A DNA stretch of 43,469 nucleotides, taken from contig NZ_DATCRY010000189.1 in NCBI RefSeq assembly GCF_036568765.1, forward strand, positions 1 to 43,469, written 5' to 3'. A program made the translations under genes and the position numbers. Of this stretch, positions 8,121 to 15,794 are shown piece after piece. The notes below the pieces were generated by a model that searched no databases, was not told where the DNA came from, and saw only the letters and a program-made list of their open reading frames with translations. Origin of the DNA: GSA-30 sp036568765. GTDB lineage: Bacteria; Pseudomonadota; Gammaproteobacteria; Xanthomonadales; Rhodanobacteraceae. The number at the start of each line of letters is the position of its first letter. Position 1 is the stretch's first letter.

Positions 8121-9221
8121 ATGACCATGTCCGATTCCATCCGCCATATCGACGTCGCACTCGGCGACCGCTCTTACACCGTCTCCATCGGCCCGGGCCT
8201 GATCGACGATACCGCACAGTGGCGCAAGGCATTGCGCGGCCGGCACGCGATGGTCATCAGCAACTCGACAGTGGCACCGCTCTATCTGGAACGGGTCACG
8301 CGTGGCCTGGATGGGCTGAGCTGGTCTTCGTTCCTGATCGACGATGGCGAGACACACAAGAGCTTCGCCAATGTCGGCCGCGCGCTCGAAGCGCTGGCGC
8401 ACCTGGGCGCCACACGCGATGCGTGCATTATTGCCCTCGGCGGTGGCGTGGTCGGCGACCTGGCCGGTTTCACCGCGGCCTGCTGGATGCGCGGCATCGA
8501 CTTCATCCAGATGCCCACCACCCTGCTGGCGATGGTCGACTCCTCGGTCGGCGGCAAGACCGGCGTCAACCTGCCGGCCGGCAAGAATCTGGTCGGTGCG
8601 TTCCATCAGCCGCGCGCTGTGATGGCAGACACTCATACGCTCGCCACATTGCCCGAACGCGAGTACCGCGCCGGCCTGGCCGAAGTCATCAAAGGTGCCG
8701 CAATCGGCGATCGCGCCTTCTTCGAATGGCTGGAGCGGCATGCCGACGCCCTGGCCGCGCGCGATAGCTACGCCCTTATCGAAGCGATCGCGCGCAAAGT
8801 TGCCTATAAGGCCGGCGTGGTGTCGCGCGACGAAACCGAGCAAGGCGAACGCGCCTTGCTCAACCTCGGACATACCTTCGGCCATGCCCTCGAGACGGCG
8901 GGCAATTACACCGCCATGCTGCACGGCGAAGCGGTGGCGATGGGCATGCTGTTGGCCGCGCGCCTGTCCGAGCGGCTGGGCATGAGCGAGGCCATCGATA
9001 CCACGCGCCTGCATGCACTGCTCGAACGGGTCGGCCTGCCCACGACGATCCCCGCCGGAATGCAGGCGGACGTGTTGCTGGCTTTGATGCGCCTGGACAA
9101 GAAGACGCTGGCCGGAAGCCTGCGCCTGATCCTGTGGCGCGGCATCGGACGTGCCGAAATCGTCGCTGGCGTGGACGAGGCCGCCGTTACCGCCGTGCTG
9201 ACCGAAGCCTGCACGCACTGA
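8121..9221 (+). CDS. aroB: 3-dehydroquinate synthase
   Basis: Second step of the shikimate pathway, converting DAHP to 3-dehydroquinate; NAD+- and metal-dependent, cytoplasmic. The 366-residue length is normal. Visible hallmarks are the NAD-binding IALGGGVVGDLAGF, MPTTLLAMVDSSVGGKTGVN, KNLVGAFHQP, the metal ligand glutamate in AEVIKG, and histidines in NLGHTFGHALE and MLHGEAVAMGM. The start could be the ATG at 8121 or the one at 8127 (MSDSIRH); neither has a clear Shine-Dalgarno. It lies directly behind aroK and probably shares its transcript. Confidence 0.97.
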   Translation: MTMSDSIRHIDVALGDRSYTVSIGPGLIDDTAQWRKALRGRHAMVISNSTVAPLYLERVTRGLDGLSWSSFLIDDGETHKSFANVGRALEALAHLGATRDACIIALGGGVVGDLAGFTAACWMRGIDFIQMPTTLLAMVDSSVGGKTGVNLPAGKNLVGAFHQPRAVMADTHTLATLPEREYRAGLAEVIKGAAIGDRAFFEWLERHADALAARDSYALIEAIARKVAYKAGVVSRDETEQGERALLNLGHTFGHALETAGNYTAMLHGEAVAMGMLLAARLSERLGMSEAIDTTRLHALLERVGLPTTIPAGMQADVLLALMRLDKKTLAGSLRLILWRGIGRAEIVAGVDEAAVTAVLTEACTH

Positions 9222-9261
9222 CGGGGCGGCGCGGCGCACAACCGGCTAAACTGTCGACCCT

Positions 9262-9522
9262 ATGCGTATCTATATGCAAACCGTGCCAGGCTCCGCCGAA
9301 GCGCCACGCTATGTCCAGATCGCGCTCGAGCAGGATTTGCTCGGCGGATGGACGCTTTACCGCGAAACCGGCACCCAGGGTGGCCGCGCCACACTCAAGC
9401 GCGACCAGTTCCTGGAACGCGAAGAAGCGATCGCCGCCTTCGAAAAAGCACGTGACGCACAACTCAAGCGCGGTTTCCGCGTGATGTTCAGCCAGGGCCA
9501 GGATGGTCCTTACGGACGGTGA
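9262..9522 (+). CDS. Stand-alone WGR domain protein
   Basis: An 86-residue protein consisting almost entirely of a WGR-like domain: an initial strand RYVQIALEQDLLGGWTLYRETGTQGG with the Trp and the downstream glycines that name the family, then FLEREEAIAAFEKARDAQLKRGF as the closing helix and strand. WGR domains occur in eukaryotic PARPs and in bacterial proteins with nucleic-acid functions; small bacterial stand-alone versions are of unknown function and are presumed to bind nucleic acid. It sits between aroB and hemE, with its TGA two bases (one nucleotide gap) from the hemE ATG, so it is almost certainly co-transcribed with hemE. Confidence 0.78.
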   Translation: MRIYMQTVPGSAEAPRYVQIALEQDLLGGWTLYRETGTQGGRATLKRDQFLEREEAIAAFEKARDAQLKRGFRVMFSQGQDGPYGR

Positions 9523-9523
9523 T

Positions 9524-10600
9524 ATGACCGCAGTGTTGAAGAACGACCGTTTTTTGCGCGCCCTGCGCCGCGAACCGACCGATACCACGCCCATCTGGGT
9601 CATGCGACAAGCCGGGCGTTATCTGCCCGAATATCGCGCTACCCGCGCTCGCGCAGGTAGCTTCATGGCGTTGGCGCAGAACCCAGAGCTGGCCTGCGAG
9701 GTGACCTTGCAGCCGCTGCAACGCTTCGAGCTGGACGCCGCAATCTTGTTTTCGGACATCCTCACCGTGCCCGATGCCATGGGTCTGGGGCTGTCTTTCG
9801 CCGCCGGCGAAGGTCCGCAGTTCGCCCGTCCCGTGCGCACTCGCGCCGATGTCGAACGACTAGGCGTGCCGGACATGGAGGGCGAGCTGCGCTATGTCAT
9901 GGATGCGGTCCGGGTTATTCGCAAAGAACTGAATGGGCGCGTGCCATTGATCGGCTTTTCCGGCAGCCCCTGGACTCTGGCCTGCTACATGGTAGAAGGC
10001 GAAGGCTCGCGCGATTTCGCCACGCTCAAGGCCATGTGCTGGAACGAGCCGCAGATAGCGCATCATTTGCTGGACGTACTGGCACGCTCCGTGGCCGCCT
10101 ACCTCTCTGCCCAGGCTGCTGCCGGCGCGCAGGCTTTGATGATCTTCGATACCTGGGGCGGCCTGCTCGGGCCTGCACCTTTTCGCGAATTTTCGCTGCG
10201 CTATATGGCGCAGGTAGTCGACGCGCTCAAGGCAGACGCGCATGCTCGTGACCTGCCAGTGATCCTGTTTGCCAAGGGCGCCGCGCAACACTTATCGAAC
10301 ATGGCCGACACGGGCTGCACTGCGCTTGGCGTCGACTGGACCTGCGACTTGGCCGATGCGCGTCGCGCAGTGGCAGACATGGTGGCGCTGCAAGGCAATC
10401 TCGATCCGGCAGTACTACGTTCCAATCCGGAAACCATCCGCCGCGAAGCACGCGCCGTACTGGATAGCTATGGCAATTCCCCAGGCCACATCTTCAATCT
10501 TGGCCATGGCATTACGCCGGAAGTCGATCCGGAGCACGTCAAGGTGCTGGTCGACGAAGTGCATGCGTATGGGCGTAGTTTGCGCGGCGCAGTTTCTTGA
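9524..10600 (+). CDS. hemE: Uroporphyrinogen decarboxylase
   Basis: Decarboxylates the four acetate side chains of uroporphyrinogen III to coproporphyrinogen III in haem synthesis; cytoplasmic. The 358-residue product from ATG 9524 has the signature PIWVMRQAGRYLPEYR (residues 23-38), the catalytic aspartate in LFSDILTVPDAMG, GFSGSPWTLACYMVEG, and NLGHGITPEVDPEH near the end. An in-frame start seven codons upstream would overlap the WGR gene and was not chosen. It follows the WGR gene almost without spacing. Confidence 0.97.
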   Translation: MTAVLKNDRFLRALRREPTDTTPIWVMRQAGRYLPEYRATRARAGSFMALAQNPELACEVTLQPLQRFELDAAILFSDILTVPDAMGLGLSFAAGEGPQFARPVRTRADVERLGVPDMEGELRYVMDAVRVIRKELNGRVPLIGFSGSPWTLACYMVEGEGSRDFATLKAMCWNEPQIAHHLLDVLARSVAAYLSAQAAAGAQALMIFDTWGGLLGPAPFREFSLRYMAQVVDALKADAHARDLPVILFAKGAAQHLSNMADTGCTALGVDWTCDLADARRAVADMVALQGNLDPAVLRSNPETIRREARAVLDSYGNSPGHIFNLGHGITPEVDPEHVKVLVDEVHAYGRSLRGAVS

Positions 10601-10713
10601 GAAGTGAGCAGGAGGAATGAGGAACAGAGAGGGCGAGCCCCTCCGCTCAGGAGCGCTTTACCCTATTCTCGCCACTAGCCTTCCTCGAGCGTGGCCTCTT
10701 ATATTTCCCTCTA

Positions 10714-10731
10714 GCCGGTACTTGGACCGGC
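10714..10731 (+). other. Small hairpin upstream of membrane-protein gene
   Basis: GCCGGT / ACCGGC inverted repeat around a six-base loop (ACTTGG), 14 bases before the next ATG and just before its AGGGGAAAG ribosome site. It lacks a T-run, so a terminator is unlikely. It could affect translation start or be chance in GC-rich DNA. Confidence 0.3.
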
Positions 10732-10744
10732 CACAGGGGAAAGC

Positions 10745-11488
10745 ATGGAAGACTATTCGCCGTACGAACGGCCCACGAGTGCCGTGGCCGAACAGGAACC
10801 CGCGCGACGCTTTCGCGATCCGCAAGGTATGACGCGGTTCTTGCAGCTGATGTTGGTTGTGTATGCCTGCCTCTATGCCGTGTTGGGATTGCTGGACCTG
10901 ACCGATGTATCTGTCGCTTCGGGTTCATACGTACTGTGGGAATGGCGCAATTGGATGCTCAACCCGCTCTATTTCCATTTGTTTCGCACAGCGAAATTCT
11001 TGACGATACCCACGCTGTGCGCCTGGCTATGGCTCGTCGACGCCAACCAGCGGGCACTGCGCCGTCGCTCGGCACATCACTTCATCTTGCTCGTCCTGAC
11101 CGGCGTGTGCGTCACCAGCCTGGACACTGTTCAAACGCTATTGCAACCCGTACCGGAGTTGCGGGCCATTGCCGCCATCGCCTTGGCTGGTACCGGTTAT
11201 CTCGCATGGTTTATGTATCACGCACTGCGCAGCACGTCGCCCGATCGGCAAGCGCCGCTTTCTTTTCGCCTTTGGTGCGCGGCTCTGCTGGCCGAAGCGC
11301 TGGTGCCCTTATGGTTGAGATGGATCTACACACGTACGAGCGATCCTGACGACATTTATTTGAGCAAGAGCGCCTCCGGACTGTTGACCGCCACGGCCAT
11401 CCTGATGCTCACCGCTGTCGTGGGCCAACTGGCCCGGCAACAACGGCTCCGCACTCGGCGAGCGCGCGTAGGGTCGATCGGCAACTGA
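10745..11488 (+). CDS. Hypothetical multi-pass membrane protein
   Basis: A 247-residue protein with a soluble N-terminus (residues 1-30, containing SPYERPTS, a loose match to the NPYSAP motif of nearby genes). Roughly six hydrophobic segments follow, near 31-52, 75-98, 110-130, 138-160, 175-195 and 213-230, and a basic Arg-rich tail. No catalytic motif or named family was recognised. An AGGGGAAAG ribosome site precedes the ATG. The next gene also encodes a membrane protein with an NPYSAP N-terminus, so the two may be related in function, although 118 bases separate them. Confidence 0.7.
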   Translation: MEDYSPYERPTSAVAEQEPARRFRDPQGMTRFLQLMLVVYACLYAVLGLLDLTDVSVASGSYVLWEWRNWMLNPLYFHLFRTAKFLTIPTLCAWLWLVDANQRALRRRSAHHFILLVLTGVCVTSLDTVQTLLQPVPELRAIAAIALAGTGYLAWFMYHALRSTSPDRQAPLSFRLWCAALLAEALVPLWLRWIYTRTSDPDDIYLSKSASGLLTATAILMLTAVVGQLARQQRLRTRRARVGSIGN

Positions 11489-11606
11489 CGCGCTTGTATC
11501 CATAGGGAGAGCGGCGCATGATTAAATAATCGCCAGTCACAAAAACAGGCGAATTAAACGACCGGTGTTACGCGCCGGCAGGGGACCGACAAAGGGGATG
11601 TCGACT

Positions 11607-12377
11607 ATGCAGACGGAAAATCCGTACAGCGCGCCCGACAGCGCGTTGAATGGCAGTGAATTGTTGAACGAAGTAAGCAGCCGTTACCCGTTTCGCCCGG
11701 CCGATGCCTTGGCCAAGGGCGTCTATATCGCCGTCGGCGTGCATATTCTTGGATTACTTGCGACGACTGCCGTAACTATTTACGAACGCAATATCCTCGG
11801 ACAGGTGCAGAGCGGAGCGGCGGCGCTCGAAGCGGTTCGGCTAAGCCTGCTGGCGGGAGACCGTTGGCTGGTGCTCGCCAACGCGCTGCAAATGCTGGCA
11901 CTGTTGGTGTGCTATGTGATTGGCGGCATGTGGATCTACCGCGCAGCATGCAATGTGCGCTCGCTCGGAGCACGTGGTCTGGACGACAGCCCCGGCTGGG
12001 CGGTCGGCTGGTATGCCGTGCCGTTTGCCAATCTGGCCATGCCGTTTCGCGCCATGAAGCAGATCCGGCTAGCGAGCGAATCACCTCACGGGTGGCGCTC
12101 GCGCAATACTCCTGTGCTGTTGACTACTTGGTGGACACTGTTCCTGATCAACGGACTGGGCGGTTACGCGGTCGCACGGCTTGGTGCCGAGAAAACGGTC
12201 GCGGCTCTTGCAATCATGCAAACCTGGCTGATCGTCTATCACGTGTTCAGCATCCTGGCGGCGGTCTCTTTCATCAAGGTGGTGAGCGAAGTCACCGGGC
12301 TGCAAGCCAGCACCCATGCCAATCCGCCATCGGCGCCCGCGGCACTGTCCGACAATCCGTTGTTCGCCAATCCCTAA
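11607..12377 (+). CDS. DUF4328 family membrane protein with NPYSAP N-terminus
   Basis: The 256-residue product from the ATG at 11607 begins MQTENPYSAPDSAL. The core matches DUF4328: about four membrane helices with the characteristic SPGWAVGWYAVPFANLAMPFRAMKQI block (split here: SPGWAVGWYAVP, then NLAMPFRAMKQI), in which the family has P-x-W-A-V-G-W and N-L-x-x-P-x-x-A-M. It ends with a Pro/Ala-rich tail. Function unknown. The AAAGGGG sequence directly abuts an earlier ATG (11598) but lies nine bases before 11607, favouring the latter. A strong terminator follows the stop. Confidence 0.82.
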   Translation: MQTENPYSAPDSALNGSELLNEVSSRYPFRPADALAKGVYIAVGVHILGLLATTAVTIYERNILGQVQSGAAALEAVRLSLLAGDRWLVLANALQMLALLVCYVIGGMWIYRAACNVRSLGARGLDDSPGWAVGWYAVPFANLAMPFRAMKQIRLASESPHGWRSRNTPVLLTTWWTLFLINGLGGYAVARLGAEKTVAALAIMQTWLIVYHVFSILAAVSFIKVVSEVTGLQASTHANPPSAPAALSDNPLFANP

Positions 12378-12397
12378 AGAACCGGGAGTTCTGCACG

Positions 12398-12433
12398 GAG
12401 CGCCACGGCTACGGCCGTGGCGCTCTGTTTTTT
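12398..12433 (+). terminator. Rho-independent terminator after DUF4328 gene
   Basis: Perfect 12-bp stem GAGCGCCACGGC / GCCGTGGCGCTC with a TACG tetraloop, followed by TGTTTTTT. It closes the DUF4328 transcript and insulates the TonB-receptor promoter downstream. Confidence 0.92.
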
Positions 12434-12617
12434 GCTCGCCGCAGGCTGACCGTGCCGAATGTTTTCGATGCAGCGCAGCAGGCGGGGTCGCCCCGACTGC
12501 ACGAACGCTTGGAATAACGACGTACCCCTTCCATGCCGCGCCCCAGCAGGCCTTGCGGGTGGGCACCACTTTCCGGTCCCCGTTCAAATGGACTTGAATC
12601 GATCCAAATAGCACCGC

Positions 12618-12639
12618 GATTTTATTGCGCCGCAAAATC
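12618..12639. promoter_or_regulatory. Near-palindromic AT-flanked element upstream of TonB receptor
   Basis: GATTTT-A-TTGCG-C-CGCAA-AATC forms an almost perfect dyad (one extra A in the left arm). It lies about 80 bases before the putative TonB-receptor promoter in an unusually AT-rich stretch (12600-12715), so it could be a regulator or activator site. No known consensus was matched; chance is possible. Confidence 0.3.
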
Positions 12640-12714
12640 ACCCCTTCAAAACTTCTCACAGAAAATCAATGCATTAAACGCTAAGCAAGTTTTTTAGATC
12701 GAGTGAATTTTTTA

Positions 12715-12744
12715 TTGACAACGTTGTCGGGCGCCTTCAAGAAT
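12715..12744 (+). promoter_or_regulatory. Putative promoter with overlapping LacI-type palindrome for the mannosidase locus
   Basis: A consensus -35 hexamer TTGACA (12715-12720) is followed after 18 bases by AAGAAT (12739-12744; four of six to the -10 consensus). The -35 box overlaps a perfect 12-bp palindrome, GACAACGTTGTC (12717-12728), with the central CG typical of LacI-family operators. A repressor bound there would block RNA polymerase. It lies about 300 bases before the TonB-receptor start; no regulator gene is in the window. The dyad is exact, while the promoter and its direction are inferred. Confidence 0.55.
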
Positions 12745-13046
12745 GACGCCGCCGGTGGCGTTCGACGTATGCCGGACCGCGGTCAGGATCGCCGCGATGC
12801 CCTCCCTCTTAAGTTCGCGCGGCGCTCCCCCACCCATCGCGCGGCGAACCCGGAGAGTTGAGAGCAAAACTTCAGGGGAATGCCGATCCCTCTCGCTGGA
12901 CGCGAACACCAGATCGACTGCAAGCGAACGAAAACACCGCCGCAAGGCAGTGCGGATTCGCTCGTCAAAAAAACGGACACGCGCACAGCGCGATGTTCTT
13001 CCGATCAGTCAGTTGCACGCACGTCTTATAAGTTAGGGAGGTTGGC
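12745..13046 (+). other. Long untranslated leader of TonB receptor, no gene seen
   Basis: About 300 bases between the putative promoter and the receptor start hold no convincing gene. A 97-codon open frame at 12743-13036 has no ribosome binding site and an Arg/Ser-rich composition typical of a random GC-rich frame. The segment ends with TTATAAGTTAGGGAGG, which supplies a strong Shine-Dalgarno for the receptor. No riboswitch class was recognised. Confidence 0.4.
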
Positions 13047-15677
13047 GTGAATTACCGTAAGAGCGCTCTTTCGTTGGGCATTACCGCAGCATTGTGGTTC
13101 AGCGGCGTCGCCATCGCCCAGGACGCCAACAGCAACCCGCCGGCCGCCGGCCAGGCCAAGAGCGATACGCAAGCTCCGAACCAGGACAAGGCGACACAAC
13201 TGGAAGGCGTTACCGTGACCGGCATCCGCGCCAGCCTGCAGAAGTCGCTGGACTTGAAGCGCAATGCCGACTCCATCGTCGATGCAATTTCCGCCGAAGA
13301 CGTAGGCAAGTTCCCCGACACCAACGTGGCTGAATCGCTGTCGCACCTGCCGGGCATCAGTGTGGATCGCAACTTCGGCGAAGGCGACAAGGTGTCGATC
13401 CTCGGTACCGATCCGGCGCTCAACCGCCTGCTGCTGAATGGCCAGACGCTGGCTTCGACTAACTGGACGTCCGATCCGAACAATCCCGATAGCCGCTCGT
13501 TCGACTACAGCCTGCTGACCTCGGAAATCATAGGCACCGCCGAGGTCTACAAGACACCGCAGGCACGCATCGACGAAGGCTCGATCGGCGGCACTGTGAT
13601 CATCAACACCCGTCGACCGCTGGACCTGCCGGCAAACACGCTGACCGGCAATGTCAGCTACGGCTATAACGACCGCGCCGACAAAGGCAAGCCGAACGCT
13701 TCGGTGTTCTACAGCTGGAAGAACAACGACAACACCTTCGGCGTGCTGGGTTCGGTGATGCATTCGGACAAGGTGATCGATCGCGAAGGTACCGAAATCT
13801 TCGGTTACCAGCGCGCCGGCGATCCGACCGATACCGATCCGAACCACCAGTTCCCCACCAGCGTGCTAGCCCCGGGCAAGACGGCGGTGTACCCGACCGC
13901 GATCAATACCGCGCTGTTCCAGCAGGAGCGCAAGCGCGACGGCGTATCCACCGGCATCGAGTGGGCACCGAACAAGAACTTCGAGTTGAACTTCACCGGC
14001 CTGTATGTCACGGAGAAGTTCAACAACTTCAACCAGAGCCATTATGGCGACTGGTCCGGTAGCGCGCCTTACGCCACCTCGTTGAACGTCAACGGCAACG
14101 GCCTGGCCACCAGCGGTTCGTACGGCGCCAACGCACCCACCTACCTGGACGGCTATGAGCGTTTCTCCAAGGTCAACACCGGCGCCGCGCAACTGCGCGC
14201 CGACTGGCACGGCGACGGTTGGAACGCTTCGAGCCAGGTCGGCTATACGGGTTCGACCGGCGGCTCGCAGGGCATCTATAACGTGCAGTTCCAGGGCTTT
14301 GGCGGCTACAACTGGAACCTCGCCGGCGAGCATCCGCAGATCAACTTCAACAGCCCCAACGATCCGACGCAGATGCTCGCGCACGGTGCCGGCTTCAGCT
14401 ATGCGCCGAGTTTCGACCGCGAACGGTACTTCCAGGCCGATTTCAATCATGACCTGGCCCTGGGGCCGCTGAACGAGATCGAGTTCGGCATCAAGTCGAG
14501 CAACCACTACAACGGCCAGACCGGCTATGCGGCACTGATTCCCTCGCCGGATGGCAGCGGCGTTTCGCTCGCCGACCTGGACGGCGGCGGTACGCCCAGC
14601 GGTTATCTCGACGGGCTCAACGCCACCCAAAGCATGAGCAACTGGACGCAGATCAGCCAGGGCGCGCTGAAGAACTACGTGCAGACGCTGTACACCAGCG
14701 CGCCCATGGATCCCAAGGCGACTTACAGCATTGCCGAACAGAATCGTGCTTTCTATGTGCAGGGCGATTTCGGCGGCGATCATTACCGCGGCAATATCGG
14801 CGTGCGCTACTTCCACACGCGCGACACAGTCAGCGGTTACGAAAGCATCGGCGATAACCAGTACGCGCCGATCAACAAGCGCAGCAGCTACAACGACTGG
14901 CTGCCGTCGTTCAACATTGCCTATGACCTGCGTGACGACCTGACGCTGCGCTTTGCCGCAGCCAAGACGATCGCTCGCCCGCGCTTCCAGGAGATGACTC
15001 CGTATGTCGCGCTGGACGATCGCACCCTGACCGGCTCGGGTGGCAATACCGACCTGAAGCCCTACAAGTCGACCAACTACGACGCGACGGCCGAATGGTA
15101 CTTCACGGATAACAGTCTGCTGTCGGCAGAGTTGTTCTTCCGCCGCATTTCCGGCTACATCCTCAATACCAATGTCCAGCAGACGCATTTCGATCTGACC
15201 GAGCTGCAGGACGAGGTGTACTCGATGGAGATCCCGGTCAACGCCGGCGTCGCCAAGGTCAAGGGTTTGTCGCTGACGTACCAGGGCAATTTCGGCCATG
15301 GCTTCGGCATGCTGGCCAACTACACCTACTCCGATGCCGATACCAGCAACAGCTTCCCGCTGCCGTATAACTCGAAGAATGCGTTCAACCTGACACCTTA
15401 CTTCGAGCAAGGCCCATGGAGTGCGCGCGTAACCTATAGCTGGCGTTCGAGCTATTTCACCCAGATCGCGCAGCTGCAGTCCTCGCAGATCACCGGCATC
15501 TTCCGCGAGCTGGATGCTTCGATCGGCTACCAGATCAACGACCATATGCGCATCTCGCTCGATGGCACCAATCTGCTGGACGAAACCTATTTCGTCTACA
15601 ACAACGTGCCGAGCGAGCCGTTGAACGCGTACAAGAACGGACGGACGTACACGATCAACCTGGGCCTCAAGTTGTAA
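13047..15677 (+). CDS. TonB-dependent outer-membrane receptor (TIGR01782 Xanthomonas/Caulobacter type)
   Basis: An 876-residue outer-membrane transporter for a ligand too large for porins, probably an oligosaccharide judging by the glycosidases behind it. Start is GTG at 13047, with AGGGAGG six bases upstream. Features: signal peptide 1-25 (ending VAIAQ), a Gln/Pro-rich linker, TonB box EGVTVTG (53-59), then the plug with KRNADSIVDAISAEDVGKFP and NVAESLSHLPGISV, the RLLLNGQ motif, and GSIGGTVIINTRRPLDLP at the end of the plug. The beta-barrel follows to the C-terminal strand YTINLGLKL. No extra N-terminal signalling domain is present, so it is not a sigma-factor-coupled transducer. A terminator separates it from the downstream hydrolases. 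Confidence 0.93.
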   Translation: MNYRKSALSLGITAALWFSGVAIAQDANSNPPAAGQAKSDTQAPNQDKATQLEGVTVTGIRASLQKSLDLKRNADSIVDAISAEDVGKFPDTNVAESLSHLPGISVDRNFGEGDKVSILGTDPALNRLLLNGQTLASTNWTSDPNNPDSRSFDYSLLTSEIIGTAEVYKTPQARIDEGSIGGTVIINTRRPLDLPANTLTGNVSYGYNDRADKGKPNASVFYSWKNNDNTFGVLGSVMHSDKVIDREGTEIFGYQRAGDPTDTDPNHQFPTSVLAPGKTAVYPTAINTALFQQERKRDGVSTGIEWAPNKNFELNFTGLYVTEKFNNFNQSHYGDWSGSAPYATSLNVNGNGLATSGSYGANAPTYLDGYERFSKVNTGAAQLRADWHGDGWNASSQVGYTGSTGGSQGIYNVQFQGFGGYNWNLAGEHPQINFNSPNDPTQMLAHGAGFSYAPSFDRERYFQADFNHDLALGPLNEIEFGIKSSNHYNGQTGYAALIPSPDGSGVSLADLDGGGTPSGYLDGLNATQSMSNWTQISQGALKNYVQTLYTSAPMDPKATYSIAEQNRAFYVQGDFGGDHYRGNIGVRYFHTRDTVSGYESIGDNQYAPINKRSSYNDWLPSFNIAYDLRDDLTLRFAAAKTIARPRFQEMTPYVALDDRTLTGSGGNTDLKPYKSTNYDATAEWYFTDNSLLSAELFFRRISGYILNTNVQQTHFDLTELQDEVYSMEIPVNAGVAKVKGLSLTYQGNFGHGFGMLANYTYSDADTSNSFPLPYNSKNAFNLTPYFEQGPWSARVTYSWRSSYFTQIAQLQSSQITGIFRELDASIGYQINDHMRISLDGTNLLDETYFVYNNVPSEPLNAYKNGRTYTINLGLKL

Positions 15678-15683
15678 CCCCTC

Positions 15684-15712
15684 CCGGGCGCGTAATGCGC
15701 CCGGTTTTTTTT
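15684..15712 (+). terminator. Rho-independent terminator after TonB receptor
   Basis: Eight-bp stem CCGGGCGC / GCGCCCGG with a GTAAT loop followed by eight T residues. It should reduce read-through into the mannosidase genes, implying either partial read-through or a separate promoter in 15713-15794. Confidence 0.93.
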
Positions 15713-15794
15713 GTGCATGGTGTGGCCGGAGGGGTACACCGAAGTAAGTTTCATGCGATAAACATCTTTTCAGCTGGATGCGGAGCGCCAAGCC

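Noticed and set aside
12743..13036. 97-codon frame in the receptor leader
   Set aside because: No ribosome binding site, Arg/Ser-rich random-looking composition.
13866..15791. 641-codon open frame antisense to the TonB receptor
   Set aside because: The plus-strand receptor has full family motifs; the antisense frame has none.
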